DNA from: an uncultured Collinsella sp.
Lineage (GTDB): Bacteria; Actinomycetota; Coriobacteriia; Coriobacteriales; Coriobacteriaceae
NCBI GenBank assembly: GCA_900545445.1
Contig: UQZH01000005.1
Coordinates: 7,146 to 71,145 of the forward strand
Direction: 5' to 3'
Length of the DNA stretch: 64,000 nt
Shown: positions 1 to 7,678 of the stretch, piece by piece
Layout of the letters: the number at the start of each line of letters is the position of its first letter
Numbering within the stretch: position 1 is the stretch's first letter
Program-made: the position numbers and the translations under genes
The notes under the pieces: model-generated
Database searches by the model: none
What the model was told of the DNA's origin: nothing
What the model saw: only the letters and a program-made list of their open reading frames with translations

Positions 1-168
1 GCCGCGGTAGTCGACGGGCTGCACCAACGTGGTCTCGGAGGGCGTGGACCCAACCGCGTCGGACAGCGTCGCCGCGTGGGCCTCGGTTACGCCGGCACCC
101 ACCAAAAGCGCCACGGCCAGCGTGGCAGAAAGGGCGGCGGCCTTCGGTTTTCGTGAATCGATCCTCAT
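1..168 (-). CDS. Secreted protein of unknown function, N-terminal part only
   Basis: The reading frame runs off the left edge, so only the first 56 codons are visible. It begins with a classical Sec signal peptide: a basic start (MRIDSRKPK), a hydrophobic Ala/Leu/Val stretch and a likely signal peptidase I site after AHA near residue 31. The mature part visible (ATLSDAVGSTPSETT) has no recognisable domain. The ATG at 168 is preceded by GGAGG on the minus strand at 180-184, about 11 bases upstream. An exported cell-wall or peptidase-type protein is likely, but the function cannot be told from this fragment. Confidence 0.6.
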   Translation of the reverse strand, partial: MRIDSRKPKAAALSATLAVALLVGAGVTEAHAATLSDAVGSTPSETTLVQPVDYRG

Positions 169-376
169 GTAGCTGGAAACCTCCGTAGTGAGTTTTTGCT
201 GCGTTTGAGCTGCGTGTGATTCGATCGCGCTGCATAGTACCCTGAGCAATTCGCGACCTGCGGTTTTTCTCAAAAGGCGCACGTCATTTGCGTAAAACTC
301 ACATTCACTTAACAGGAGTTTTCCATATCTAGATTGGATATTCGACGCTAAAAAGCCTGTTTTCCAGACATTTCTA
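169..376. other. Intergenic region upstream of the secreted protein
   Basis: This 208-base stretch holds the Shine-Dalgarno and presumably the promoter of the minus-strand secreted protein. A possible -10 (TACTAT on the minus strand, about 235-240) has no convincing -35. The distal half is AT-rich. I see no gene here. Confidence 0.4.
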
Positions 377-420
377 TGCAAAAAAGGCGCCTGCGCAAAC
401 ATTGTTCGCGCAGGCGCCTT
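377..420 (-). terminator. Intrinsic terminator of metY
   Basis: A perfect 13-bp stem (384-396 with 408-420, arm AAGGCGCCTGCGC) with an 11-base loop is followed on the minus strand by a run of T at 380-385. It lies 60 bases past the metY stop codon. Confidence 0.85.
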
Positions 421-480
421 GAGCAGGCATTTAATGCAGTTATACCTATCGAGTCGCAAGGGGTCCTTGCACAAGTCGCC

Positions 481-1791
481 TTACTCGTCCAGCGCGGCGA
501 AGGCCTGCTTCAGATCCCAAATGATATCCTCGGCGTTCTCGGTACCGATGGAAAGACGGATCGTGGAGGGCGTAATGTTCTGCTCGGCGAGCTCCTCGGC
601 AGAGAGCTGGGAGTGCGTGGTAGTAGCCGGGTGCACGACGAGCGACTTGACGTCGGCCACGTTGGCGAGCAGCGAGAACACCTGCAGATGATCGATGAAC
701 TTCCAAGCTGCCTCCTGGCCACCCTTAATCTCAAAGGTAAAGATCGAGGCACCGCCGTTGGGGAAGTACTTCTGATAGAGCTCGTGATCGGGGTGCTCAG
801 GCAGGCTCGGGTGGTTCACCTTGGCGACGTGGCTGTCACCAGCCAGGAACTCAACGACCTTCTTGGTGTTCTCGACATGACGGTCAACGCGCAGCGACAG
901 GGTCTCGGTGCCCTGGAGCAAGACCCAGGCGTTGAACGGGCTGATGCAGGCGCCCTCGTCACGCAGCAGGATAGCGCGGACATAGGTCGCGAAGGCGGCG
1001 GGACCGGCAGCCTCGGCAAACGAAACACCGTGGTAGGAGGGGTTGGGCTCAGCGATCTGGGCGTACTTTCCGCTCGCCTTCCAATCGAAGTTACCGCCGT
1101 CGACGATCACACCGCCCAGCGAGGTACCGTGGCCGCCGATGAACTTGGTTGCGGAGTGGACGACGATGTTGGCACCATGCTCCAGCGGACGGAACAGATA
1201 CGGGGTGCCGAAGGTGTTGTCGACGACAACCGGCAGACCGTGCTTCTTGGCGATCTCGGAGATGGCGTCGATGTTGGGGATGTCGGAGTTGGGGTTGCCG
1301 AGCGTCTCGAGATAGATGACCGTGGTGTTGTCCTTGATGGCACCCTCGACCTCGTCCAGGTTGTGGGCGTCGACAAACGTGGTCTCGACGCCAAACTGGG
1401 AGAGCGTATGCTCCAGCAGGTTGTAGGAGCCACCGTAGATGGTCTTCTGAGCCACCACGTGGTCACCGGCCTGGGCAAGAGCCTGCAGGGCATAGGTGAT
1501 GGCAGCAGCACCGGAGGCGACGGCAAGACCTGCCACGCCACCCTCGAGGGCGGCGATACGGTCCTCGAAGACGCCCTGGGTGGAGTTGGTCAGACGGCCG
1601 TAGATGTTACCGGCGTCGGCAAGGCCAAAGCGGTCGGCGGCGTGCTGGGAGTTGCGGAACACATAGCTCGTGGTCTGATAGATAGGCACGGCACGGGCAT
1701 CGGATGCGGGATCGGCGCTCTCCTGGCCAACGTGCAGCTGAAGGGTATCGAAACCAAAGGTGTGCTCGGGGTTGTTGATGAACTGGCTCAT
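481..1791 (-). CDS. metY: O-acetylhomoserine aminocarboxypropyltransferase / cysteine synthase family
   Basis: A PLP-dependent enzyme of the Cys/Met metabolism family (436 aa). It is expected to make homocysteine from O-acetylhomoserine and sulfide in the cytoplasm (direct sulfhydrylation). The PLP lysine lies in SATKFIGGHG (Lys216). Other family marks are the GAAAITYAL segment near residue 94 and the VVDNTF segment near 190. The frame is open upstream to 1902, but the ATG at 1791 has AAGGAG just upstream and starts the conserved N-terminus (MSQFINNPEHTFGFDTLQLH). The gene has its own promoter, leader ORF and terminator, and is divergent from a LysR regulator that may control it. OAH versus OAS preference cannot be told. 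Confidence 0.9.
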   Translation of the reverse strand: MSQFINNPEHTFGFDTLQLHVGQESADPASDARAVPIYQTTSYVFRNSQHAADRFGLADAGNIYGRLTNSTQGVFEDRIAALEGGVAGLAVASGAAAITYALQALAQAGDHVVAQKTIYGGSYNLLEHTLSQFGVETTFVDAHNLDEVEGAIKDNTTVIYLETLGNPNSDIPNIDAISEIAKKHGLPVVVDNTFGTPYLFRPLEHGANIVVHSATKFIGGHGTSLGGVIVDGGNFDWKASGKYAQIAEPNPSYHGVSFAEAAGPAAFATYVRAILLRDEGACISPFNAWVLLQGTETLSLRVDRHVENTKKVVEFLAGDSHVAKVNHPSLPEHPDHELYQKYFPNGGASIFTFEIKGGQEAAWKFIDHLQVFSLLANVADVKSLVVHPATTTHSQLSAEELAEQNITPSTIRLSIGTENAEDIIWDLKQAFAALDE

Positions 1792-1853
1792 GATGATCTC
1801 CTTGATCGAACGAAAGTAAATAAATAAGAGAGAAGTAAGTCGCTGTCTCCTGA

Positions 1854-1907
1854 TCACGCCGACGGGCGCAAACAGGAGCCCGGCATTCGTCTTGGTAAGC
1901 AATTCAT
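1854..1907 (-). CDS. Candidate 17-residue Cys-containing leader peptide upstream of metY
   Basis: The short ORF reads MNCLPRRMPGSCLRPSA and ends in TGA 62 bases before the metY start. It has a near-ideal ribosome binding site (AAAGGAGG, 1915-1922) seven bases upstream, stronger than that of metY itself. Two of its 17 codons are Cys (positions 3 and 12). Lying between a good promoter and a sulfur-assimilation gene, it fits a cysteine-sensing attenuation or translational-coupling leader of the type known for short Cys ORFs in other actinobacteria. That role is inferred. Confidence 0.5.
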   Translation of the reverse strand: MNCLPRRMPGSCLRPSA

Positions 1908-1975
1908 ATGCGGGCCTCCTTTCACATCCCGTTTCCGTGGTCGGCTTAATTACCTACCGCCTTTGTGTGTTTTGA

Positions 1976-2004
1976 ATAGTACGAGCATTGTTTCGCTCGG
2001 TCAA
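1976..2004 (-). promoter_or_regulatory. Sigma-70-type promoter of metY with inverted repeat in spacer
   Basis: On the minus strand TTGACC (2004-1999) and TACTAT (1981-1976) are separated by exactly 17 bases. The spacer is bracketed by an inverted repeat (CGAGC 1982-1986, GCTCG 1995-1999), a possible operator. Transcription would start near 1969, leaving a leader of about 180 nt that contains the small Cys ORF. The divergent LysR gene begins 60 bases away on the other side, the usual arrangement for LysR control. Confidence 0.75.
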
Positions 2005-2064
2005 TCACTTAAAAGCGCTAACCTGTTATCGGTTTTATAGATAGCAATCGCAAGGACGGAGCCG

Positions 2065-3003
2065 ATGACCCTTCAGCAACTTCGTTTTCTGATCGCCGTG
2101 GCAGAGTCCGGCTCAATCAACGCCGCAGCTCAGCGCCTCTATACCGCTCAGTCCAACATCTCAAACGCCGTCAAAAGCCTAGAGCAGGAACTCCACTTGG
2201 AAATCTTTACGCGCTCCAGCCGCGGCGTCACGCTCACCAACGACGGTACCGAGCTTTTGGGTTATGCGCGCCAGGTTGTAGAGCAGGCCGACATGCTCAA
2301 GGCACGCTACGAGGACGGCGGCACCCCGCAAGCCCGCCTTGCCATCTCGGCCCAGCACTACGCCTTTTCGGTCGAGGCCTTCGTCAACGTGGTCGAGCGC
2401 TGCCGCGACAGCAAGTTCGATTTCATCATGCGCGAGGCCACCACGTCGCAGATCATCGATGACGTCCGCGCGTTTCGCAGCGACATCGGCATCCTCTACC
2501 TTGACGACTTTAACGCTCGCGTCTTGCAGAAAGCCTTTACCGACGCGCGCGCAAGCTTCCACCCCCTCTTTGACGCGAAGGTCCACGTATTCGTAAGTGA
2601 GCGCCACCCGCTTGCCCGCCGCCCACAGCTGTCCCTTGCCGACCTCACGCCCTACACCCGCTACAGCTTTGAGCAGGGCACCTCGAACTCCTTCTATTAC
2701 GCCGAGGAGCCGTTTAGCTACATTCCCTGCGACCGCAACATCCGCGTGTCCGACCGCGGCACGCTCACCAACCTGCTCATCACCTCGAACGGCTACACCC
2801 TGTCGACCGGTGTCCTCTCCAACGAAATGCAATGGGGCATGGCATCGATTCCGCTGGCAGACGCCCCAACGATGCACGTAGGCTATATCATGCACGACGA
2901 GCGCAAGCCCTCTCCCCTGCTGCAGCAATACCTCGACGAGCTCGACCGCATCATCCGCGAAAGCCAGCCCTCGGTCAACGAGGCAAAAGCGATGGAACAC
3001 TAG
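2065..3003 (+). CDS. LysR-family transcriptional regulator
   Basis: 312 aa. The N-terminal winged HTH (about residues 1-60: LQQLRFLIAVAESGSINAAA, then the recognition helix around AQSNISNAVKSLE) is typical of LysR regulators, followed by a periplasmic-binding-protein-like effector domain (about 90-295). It is divergent from metY, whose promoter lies in the shared 273-base intergenic region. By family habit it probably controls metY and itself, perhaps in response to a sulfur metabolite such as O-acetylserine or O-acetylhomoserine, as CysB/CysR-type members do. The effector is not shown by the sequence. The ATG at 2065 fits the family N-terminus. Confidence 0.88.
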   Translation: MTLQQLRFLIAVAESGSINAAAQRLYTAQSNISNAVKSLEQELHLEIFTRSSRGVTLTNDGTELLGYARQVVEQADMLKARYEDGGTPQARLAISAQHYAFSVEAFVNVVERCRDSKFDFIMREATTSQIIDDVRAFRSDIGILYLDDFNARVLQKAFTDARASFHPLFDAKVHVFVSERHPLARRPQLSLADLTPYTRYSFEQGTSNSFYYAEEPFSYIPCDRNIRVSDRGTLTNLLITSNGYTLSTGVLSNEMQWGMASIPLADAPTMHVGYIMHDERKPSPLLQQYLDELDRIIRESQPSVNEAKAMEH

Positions 3004-3066
3004 CCCGCAACGAACGCGGCGCTACAATGGACACCCACAAGAGAAGCACCCAGCGAAAGGAACCAT

Positions 3067-3552
3067 GTGAAGGTCATCATCTATACCGACGGCTCGGCCC
3101 GATCAAACCCGGGACGCGGTGGCTACGGCGCCGTGCTCAAATACACCAACCCCGCCGGCAAGACCTTCACCTCCGAGCTTTCGCGCGGCTACGCCAAGAC
3201 GACCAACAACCGCATGGAGCTCATGGCGGTCATCGTGGCGCTCGAGGCGCTCAACCGCCCCTGCGAGGTCGAAGTCCATTCCGACTCGCAATACGTCGTC
3301 AACGCCTTCAACAAGCACTGGATCGACGGCTGGAAAAAGCGCGGTTGGAAGACCGCCAACAAGCAGCCCGTCAAGAACCGCGACCTGTGGGAGCGTCTGC
3401 TCACCGCAAAGAGCAAGCATAAGGTTGAGTTTATCTGGGTTAAGGGCCACGCCGGCCACGAGCTCAACGAGCGCTGCGATGAGCTCGCCACCACGGCGGC
3501 CGACGGTGCCAACCTCGATATCGACACCGGCTTTAACGAGAACGACCTCTAG
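3067..3552 (+). CDS. rnhA: Ribonuclease HI
   Basis: Cleaves RNA in RNA-DNA hybrids (primer and R-loop removal) in the cytoplasm. The single RNase H domain (161 aa) keeps all four acidic catalytic residues: Asp8 in YTDGSA, Glu51 in NRMELMAV, Asp73 in HSDSQYV and Asp138 in ERCDELA. Translation starts at GTG 3067, because the overlapping ATG at 3065 runs straight into TGA. AAAGGA precedes it at 3056-3061. It follows the LysR gene on the same strand by about 60 bases, with a TACAAT element at 3023-3028 that may be a promoter -10. Confidence 0.95.
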   Translation: MKVIIYTDGSARSNPGRGGYGAVLKYTNPAGKTFTSELSRGYAKTTNNRMELMAVIVALEALNRPCEVEVHSDSQYVVNAFNKHWIDGWKKRGWKTANKQPVKNRDLWERLLTAKSKHKVEFIWVKGHAGHELNERCDELATTAADGANLDIDTGFNENDL

Positions 3553-3627
3553 CGGCGTTTTCGCGCGTTTCCCATGTCCCCACGCGCTACACTCATTCGT
3601 GTAGACCAAACAACGTAAGGGGACCGT

Positions 3628-4734
3628 ATGCTGCGCATCGCGACCATCGGCACATCCATGATCACCGACGACTTTATCCATGTCGTCAACGCCAACGACC
3701 AAGCCACGTTTGTGGGCACGCTCTCGCGCGATGCCGATCGCGGCGCCGCCTTTACCGCCGAGCGCGGTGGCGAGCGAAACTTTACCTCGCTCGACGAGCT
3801 CGCGGCGGCTGCCGACGTCGATGCCGTCTATATCGGCAGCCCCAACGTGCTTCACTACGAGCAGGCCCTTGCCTGCATCGCCGGCGGCAAGCACGTCATC
3901 GTCGAGAAGCCCTTCTGCGCCACCGAGGCGCAGGCGCTGGAAGTCTTCCGCGCTGCCGAGGCAGCAGGTGTCGTGGCCCTCGAGGCCATGCGTCCCCTCC
4001 ACGATCCCGCCTTCCACGCCATCGAGGACGCTCTGGGCGAGATTGCCCCCATCCGCCGCGCCTCATTGCGCTTTGGCAAATATTCCTCGCGCTACAACGA
4101 GATTCTCGCGGGACGCGCCACCAATATCTTCGACTGCAATATGGCATCGGGTTCCCTCATGGATATTGGCGTCTACACCGTCGAGCCCATGGTCGAGATT
4201 TTCGGCATGCCCTCCGGCCTTACGAGCATGACTACTCTGCTCGACCCCACCACGCAACAGCTCACGCACGGCCCCATCGACGGCTGCGGTTCCATCCTCG
4301 CCAGCTACGGCGGTGGCCGCATCTCCGTCGAGCTCGCGCACTCAAAAATTACGAACGACCTGCTGCCCTCGCAGATCGAAGGCGAGCGTGGCACTATCCA
4401 GATCGACCATCTGTCCACGCCCCGCAACGTCCGCATCGACTATCGCGGCGACGTCGTACGCGGCTCGGCGACCGAGGCACCGCGCGAACAGAGCGACAAC
4501 GGCCGCGTGCTCGACCTGCCCAAATCGAGCAACACCATGGAATACGAACTCGCGGACTTTATCACCGCCATCGGCGGCATCGATAACGTCAAGGAAGAGA
4601 TTTGGGAGACCCCGGCGGGACGTCACGAGCTTGGCCACTACCGCGATGTCACGCTCGTCTCACTGCGCATCATGGATGCCGTGCGTCAGCAGGCGGGTAT
4701 CGCCTTCCCCGCTGACTCTAACAAGCAGGCATAG
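3628..4734 (+). CDS. Gfo/Idh/MocA-family NAD(P)-dependent oxidoreductase
   Basis: 368 aa. The N-terminal Rossmann domain starts MLRIATIGTSMITDDFI. This replaces the usual GxGxxG with GTSMIT, a known variant in the family. It is followed by AVYIGSPNVLHYEQA, and VEKPF carries the conserved lysine (EKP motif). The C-terminal alpha/beta substrate domain has LMDIGVYTVEPM. Members oxidise or reduce sugars, inositols or bile-derived diols; the substrate here is not evident. AAGGGGA precedes the ATG. The stop is two bases from the ATG of the acylphosphatase gene, so the two are probably cotranscribed. Confidence 0.88.
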   Translation: MLRIATIGTSMITDDFIHVVNANDQATFVGTLSRDADRGAAFTAERGGERNFTSLDELAAAADVDAVYIGSPNVLHYEQALACIAGGKHVIVEKPFCATEAQALEVFRAAEAAGVVALEAMRPLHDPAFHAIEDALGEIAPIRRASLRFGKYSSRYNEILAGRATNIFDCNMASGSLMDIGVYTVEPMVEIFGMPSGLTSMTTLLDPTTQQLTHGPIDGCGSILASYGGGRISVELAHSKITNDLLPSQIEGERGTIQIDHLSTPRNVRIDYRGDVVRGSATEAPREQSDNGRVLDLPKSSNTMEYELADFITAIGGIDNVKEEIWETPAGRHELGHYRDVTLVSLRIMDAVRQQAGIAFPADSNKQA

Positions 4735-4736
4735 CG

Positions 4737-5147
4737 ATGGGTTTTTTCGACAAGCTTTTCTCGGGCGTCACCGGCGGCAGCCGCGAACCCCAAAAGCCCT
4801 CTGGCGTCGAGCTTGAGCTGCGCCGTAGGCTCACCGTGCTCGCAAGCGACGAGGCCACTCAAGACGCCCCGCAGCGCTATTTCCTGCGGTGGGAGGGACA
4901 GGTCCAGGGCGTCGGTTTCCGCTTCACCAACACCAACCTCGCACAGGCGCGCTCCCTCACCGGCTGGGTGCGCAATATGGAAGACGGCTCGGTTGAGATG
5001 GAGCTACAGGGCACGCCGGCAAACATCGTGTCTCAGCTCGAGGCGCTTCATGCCTCCTACGAGCGCATGGGAACGCGTTTTCGCCTCGCAGACGCCCAGA
5101 CCCGAGCCCCACTTGCCAATGAAGACGGTTTCATTCCTCGTTATTAG
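4737..5147 (+). CDS. Acylphosphatase-domain protein with N-terminal extension
   Basis: Residues 47-136 form an acylphosphatase fold that hydrolyses acyl phosphates such as 1,3-bisphosphoglycerate. The motif GQVQGVGFRF carries the phosphate-binding Arg62, and GWVRN carries Asn80, the two catalytic residues of the family. Stand-alone acylphosphatases are about 90 aa. Here about 46 extra residues precede the domain (MGFFDKLFSGVTGGS, then a basic, polar stretch), resembling a small amphipathic or linker segment of unknown role. The gene starts two bases after the upstream oxidoreductase stop. Confidence 0.85.
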   Translation: MGFFDKLFSGVTGGSREPQKPSGVELELRRRLTVLASDEATQDAPQRYFLRWEGQVQGVGFRFTNTNLAQARSLTGWVRNMEDGSVEMELQGTPANIVSQLEALHASYERMGTRFRLADAQTRAPLANEDGFIPRY

Positions 5148-5172
5148 TACTGTGTGCTAAATACGGTATCAT
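5144..5172 (+). promoter_or_regulatory. Promoter of the Fur-family gene with overlapping palindromic operator
   Basis: TTAGTA (5144-5149) and TATCAT (5167-5172) are spaced by 17 bases, about 36 bases ahead of the Fur-family start. A 17-bp near-palindrome, TTAGTAC-TGT-GTGCTAA (5144-5160, one mismatch between the 7-bp arms), covers the -35. It suits a Fur/PerR-type autoregulatory box, although it is not the textbook TTATAAT-ATTATAA sequence. Confidence 0.5.
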
Positions 5173-5208
5173 TAACCTACGACCGTTGATAGAAAAGAGG
5201 CGAGGCGC

Positions 5209-5589
5209 ATGGCGGTGCAAAGAAGGAATACCAGGCAGCGAAAGCTGGTTCTTGACGCTGTGCGCCAAAGCTATAACCATCCCACCGCCGACGAAATCTA
5301 CAACGCCGTACGCGAACAGGATGACAAGATCAGCCGCGGTACGGTCTACCGCAATCTCAATCTCTTGGCCGACGCCGGCGAGATCCTCTCCATCAAGACG
5401 CCGGGCGGCAGCCGCTTCGATCGCACCATCGAGCCGCACGCACATATCATCTGCACCTCGTGCAGCCGCGTCATCGACGTACCGCTCCCCTTCGATGCCC
5501 AGCTCGACGCCAAGGCGTCCGAGCAAATCGGCTGGCACGTCACGTCGCACTACACCATCTTCGAGGGTCTCTGCCCCGACTGCCGGTAG
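5209..5589 (+). CDS. Fur-family regulator, PerR-like
   Basis: 126 aa. The N-terminal winged helix (RNTRQRKLVLDAV, then ISRGTVYRNLNLLADAGEI with the recognition helix) is followed by a dimerisation domain with the metal motif PHAHIICTSC and the C-terminal CPDC. The two CxxC pairs would hold the structural zinc. The histidine-poor regulatory site looks more like PerR than Fur, so peroxide or metal sensing is likely. The start is the ATG at 5209. It probably represses its own palindromic promoter. The exact metal cannot be decided from sequence. Confidence 0.88.
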   Translation: MAVQRRNTRQRKLVLDAVRQSYNHPTADEIYNAVREQDDKISRGTVYRNLNLLADAGEILSIKTPGGSRFDRTIEPHAHIICTSCSRVIDVPLPFDAQLDAKASEQIGWHVTSHYTIFEGLCPDCR

Positions 5590-5608
5590 CTCTTAGTGGC
5601 ATGCCCGC

Positions 5609-5647
5609 AAATCTACTTGCCCATCCGCTACAGCAAAAAGTAGATTT
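5609..5647. repeat. AAATCTACTT inverted repeat between convergent genes
   Basis: The 10-bp arm AAATCTACTT (5609-5618) is repeated inverted at 5638-5647 with a 19-base loop. A related AAACCTACT lies at the stop of the next gene, about 5662-5670. It is between a plus-strand and a minus-strand gene, so it may be a bidirectional terminator, but there is no clear T run. Confidence 0.45.
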
Positions 5648-5666
5648 CTAGGTATGTCCCGAAAAC

Positions 5667-6464
5667 CTACTCGGCGAGCAGACGACGTAGCTCTTCTTCG
5701 ACCGTGCGCACGTAGCGGACACGGTCGTTAATACCGCGCATGCTGGGATTGCAGCTCTCCATCAGATAGGGATGGCCCACGACGTTGAGCATGTCGCGAT
5801 CGTTCTCATTGTCGCCAAACGCCATCATCTCATCGGGCGAAATCCCCAGGGCACGACCGTAATCGGCAAGCGCGGAGCCCTTGCCCGAACCGAAACCGAT
5901 AAAGTCCGTCCATTCGGTTCCCGACGTCATCACGTCGACACGGTCGCTAAAGAGGCGCTCGAAATACTCCAGGGCCGCCGGCTGATCCACCTCGGGCGTC
6001 TGGAAGGCAATCTTAATGACGTCCTCGTCGATGTCCTCGGGACGGTCGACCACCGCCACATCGCAGTGGACCTCATAGCGCAAATGGTCGACGAACGCAT
6101 CGTTGCCGCTCATGGTGTAGAGGTGTCCCTCGCACGAAAGTGTCACGTCGGCATGGGGATACGCAACCACGGCATTCGCGATATCCATAGCAAGGCTACG
6201 CTCCATGGAACGCTTGACGACGGCACGCCCCTCGCTCATCACCAGGGCTCCGTTTTCGCATACATAGGCGAGCTCATCGGCCACCGGGGCAAACAGGTAG
6301 CGCAAGCTTGCATATTGACGGCCACTCGCCGGCATAAACACGATACCGCGACGATGCAGCTCATCGATAAGTTCAAAGGCCTCGGAACGCGGCTCGCGCT
6401 CCCCCGGATGCAGCAACGTGCCGTCCAAATCGCATGCAATCAGCTTGATTCCCTCAAGACCCAT
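5667..6464 (-). CDS. HAD-superfamily phosphatase, Cof subfamily
   Basis: 265 aa. The catalytic HAD motif I is LIACDLDGTLL near residues 7-17, motif II ASGR near 46 and motif IV GDNENDRDML near the C-terminus. A type-IIB cap domain sits between, as in Cof/YbiV sugar-phosphate and cofactor phosphatases. The ATG at 6464 has GGGGGAA just upstream; the longer open frame to 6788 overlaps the upstream gene and lacks family similarity. It follows the UreE-like gene by about 80 bases on the same strand. The substrate is unknown. Confidence 0.87.
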   Translation of the reverse strand: MGLEGIKLIACDLDGTLLHPGEREPRSEAFELIDELHRRGIVFMPASGRQYASLRYLFAPVADELAYVCENGALVMSEGRAVVKRSMERSLAMDIANAVVAYPHADVTLSCEGHLYTMSGNDAFVDHLRYEVHCDVAVVDRPEDIDEDVIKIAFQTPEVDQPAALEYFERLFSDRVDVMTSGTEWTDFIGFGSGKGSALADYGRALGISPDEMMAFGDNENDRDMLNVVGHPYLMESCNPSMRGINDRVRYVRTVEEELRRLLAE

Positions 6465-6547
6465 ATGCTTCCCCCAAAGCCTCCTATCAGCAGCAAGACG
6501 GACCTTGATTGGTCGCCCCTCAAAGCCCGTCTTGCGCATATGCGCGC

Positions 6548-7126
6548 TTAGCCGCGCGCCTTCTTTACGATCGTAAAGTCGGGAGCCATACTCACGACGA
6601 CATCCGCCGCGCTCGATGCAAAGCGTCGGCTGGCATCGAGCTCGCGTGTGACCACCGAGAGCCGAACACCCTCGACACCCCGGAGTATGCGGCCCAAAAC
6701 AGGCTGCACCGGCGTATACATGCGCACGGCATGCTCGTCCGAGTCGCCTCGGAAGAGCGGCGCATGCATGTTGCCGATCTCCCAGCACGCATGCGCGAGT
6801 GCAATCGGATCCATGCGGTCGACTTCGACCAAATAAACCTCGGCGCTGCGCAGGCGCACGACAACCGCCACGGGCACCACGCCCGAACGGTCAATGGCGA
6901 GCACGTCGCCATCGGCAAGACGACCGCCGTCGGCAGTATCCAGCCGAACACCGATCGTGCGCCCCAGCTCCGTTACGCCCGCAAATGTGCGGGCATCGGC
7001 CTGGTCCCAATCGAGCAATAGCTCGTCAACTTCAAAGACGCCGCCCAACTTCCGGCGAAGCAGGAGTTCATAGGACGGATCGTTGAGATTTCCCAAGCAT
7101 GTCGTCGAAACCAAGCGTTCAGGCAT
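6548..7126 (-). CDS. UreE-type nickel metallochaperone (no urease nearby)
   Basis: 192 aa with the two-part UreE architecture. An N-terminal beta domain has RLADGDVLAIDRSGVV near residues 68-83. A C-terminal metal-binding domain has ACWEIGNMHAPLF, matching the family EIGNRHxxL motif whose His binds nickel at the dimer interface, and the protein ends DFTIVKKARG as in Helicobacter-type UreE. The family delivers nickel to urease. No urease or other ure gene is in the window, so it may serve another nickel enzyme. It starts three bases after the stop of a SlyD-type FKBP, another family with known nickel binding. The family assignment rests on recalled motifs and is fairly strong. Confidence 0.75.
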   Translation of the reverse strand: MPERLVSTTCLGNLNDPSYELLLRRKLGGVFEVDELLLDWDQADARTFAGVTELGRTIGVRLDTADGGRLADGDVLAIDRSGVVPVAVVVRLRSAEVYLVEVDRMDPIALAHACWEIGNMHAPLFRGDSDEHAVRMYTPVQPVLGRILRGVEGVRLSVVTRELDASRRFASSAADVVVSMAPDFTIVKKARG

Positions 7127-7129
7127 ACT

Positions 7130-7558
7130 CTAACCCTCGACCTCGACGAGCTCGATATCAAAGTTGAGGTCCTTGCCGGCCAACTCGTGGTTGGCGTCGA
7201 GCGTCACGGCCTCGGGCGTTACGTCGATGACCACGGCGGGGACGGGCATGCCACTCGGCGTGGACAGGAAGAGCTTCATGCCCTTCTCGATCTGCTCGAT
7301 GTTGGGAACCTGTTCGGCCGGGAAGGTAATAACCATCTCGGGATCGTGCTCGCCGTAGGCATCGGCAGCAGGAATGTGCACGGTCTTCTTCTCGCCCACC
7401 TGCATGTCGACCACGGCGGCGTCGAAGCCCTTGATCATCTGACCGGCGCCGCAGGTGAACTCCAGCGGCTCGCCGCGATCGTAGGAGCTATCGAACTGCG
7501 TGCCGTCGTCGAGCGTGCCGCGATAATGGGTCTTGACCTTCTTGCCCTGGTTGGACAT
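7130..7558 (-). CDS. SlyD-type FKBP peptidyl-prolyl isomerase
   Basis: 142 aa. An FKBP domain (THYRGTLDDGTQFDSSY, then GQMIKGFDAAVVDM) carries the inserted-flap domain seen in SlyD (AYGEHDPEMVITFPAEQV to AVTLDANHELAGKDL), so it should be a chaperone-isomerase. The His/Cys-rich C-terminal tail of E. coli SlyD is missing; it ends FDIELVEVEG. The ATG at 7558 has GGAGG nearby; a longer frame starts at 7588 without similarity. It is the first gene of a likely operon with the UreE-like protein (3-base gap) and the Cof phosphatase. Confidence 0.9.
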   Translation of the reverse strand: MSNQGKKVKTHYRGTLDDGTQFDSSYDRGEPLEFTCGAGQMIKGFDAAVVDMQVGEKKTVHIPAADAYGEHDPEMVITFPAEQVPNIEQIEKGMKLFLSTPSGMPVPAVVIDVTPEAVTLDANHELAGKDLNFDIELVEVEG

Positions 7559-7678
7559 GGTAACCTCCGTGATAAGGGCGGCGCACAACGCAGGCCGCCA
7601 TGAACATATGGCGCTAACTATACCCTAGTCATACAATTCAAGGACAGTTTGCAAAGAAACGCTGCATCCGGAGGAACC

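Noticed and set aside
2179..3000. Minus-strand 273-codon frame under the LysR gene
   Set aside because: LysR on the plus strand has a clear HTH domain and ribosome binding site; the antisense frame has none.
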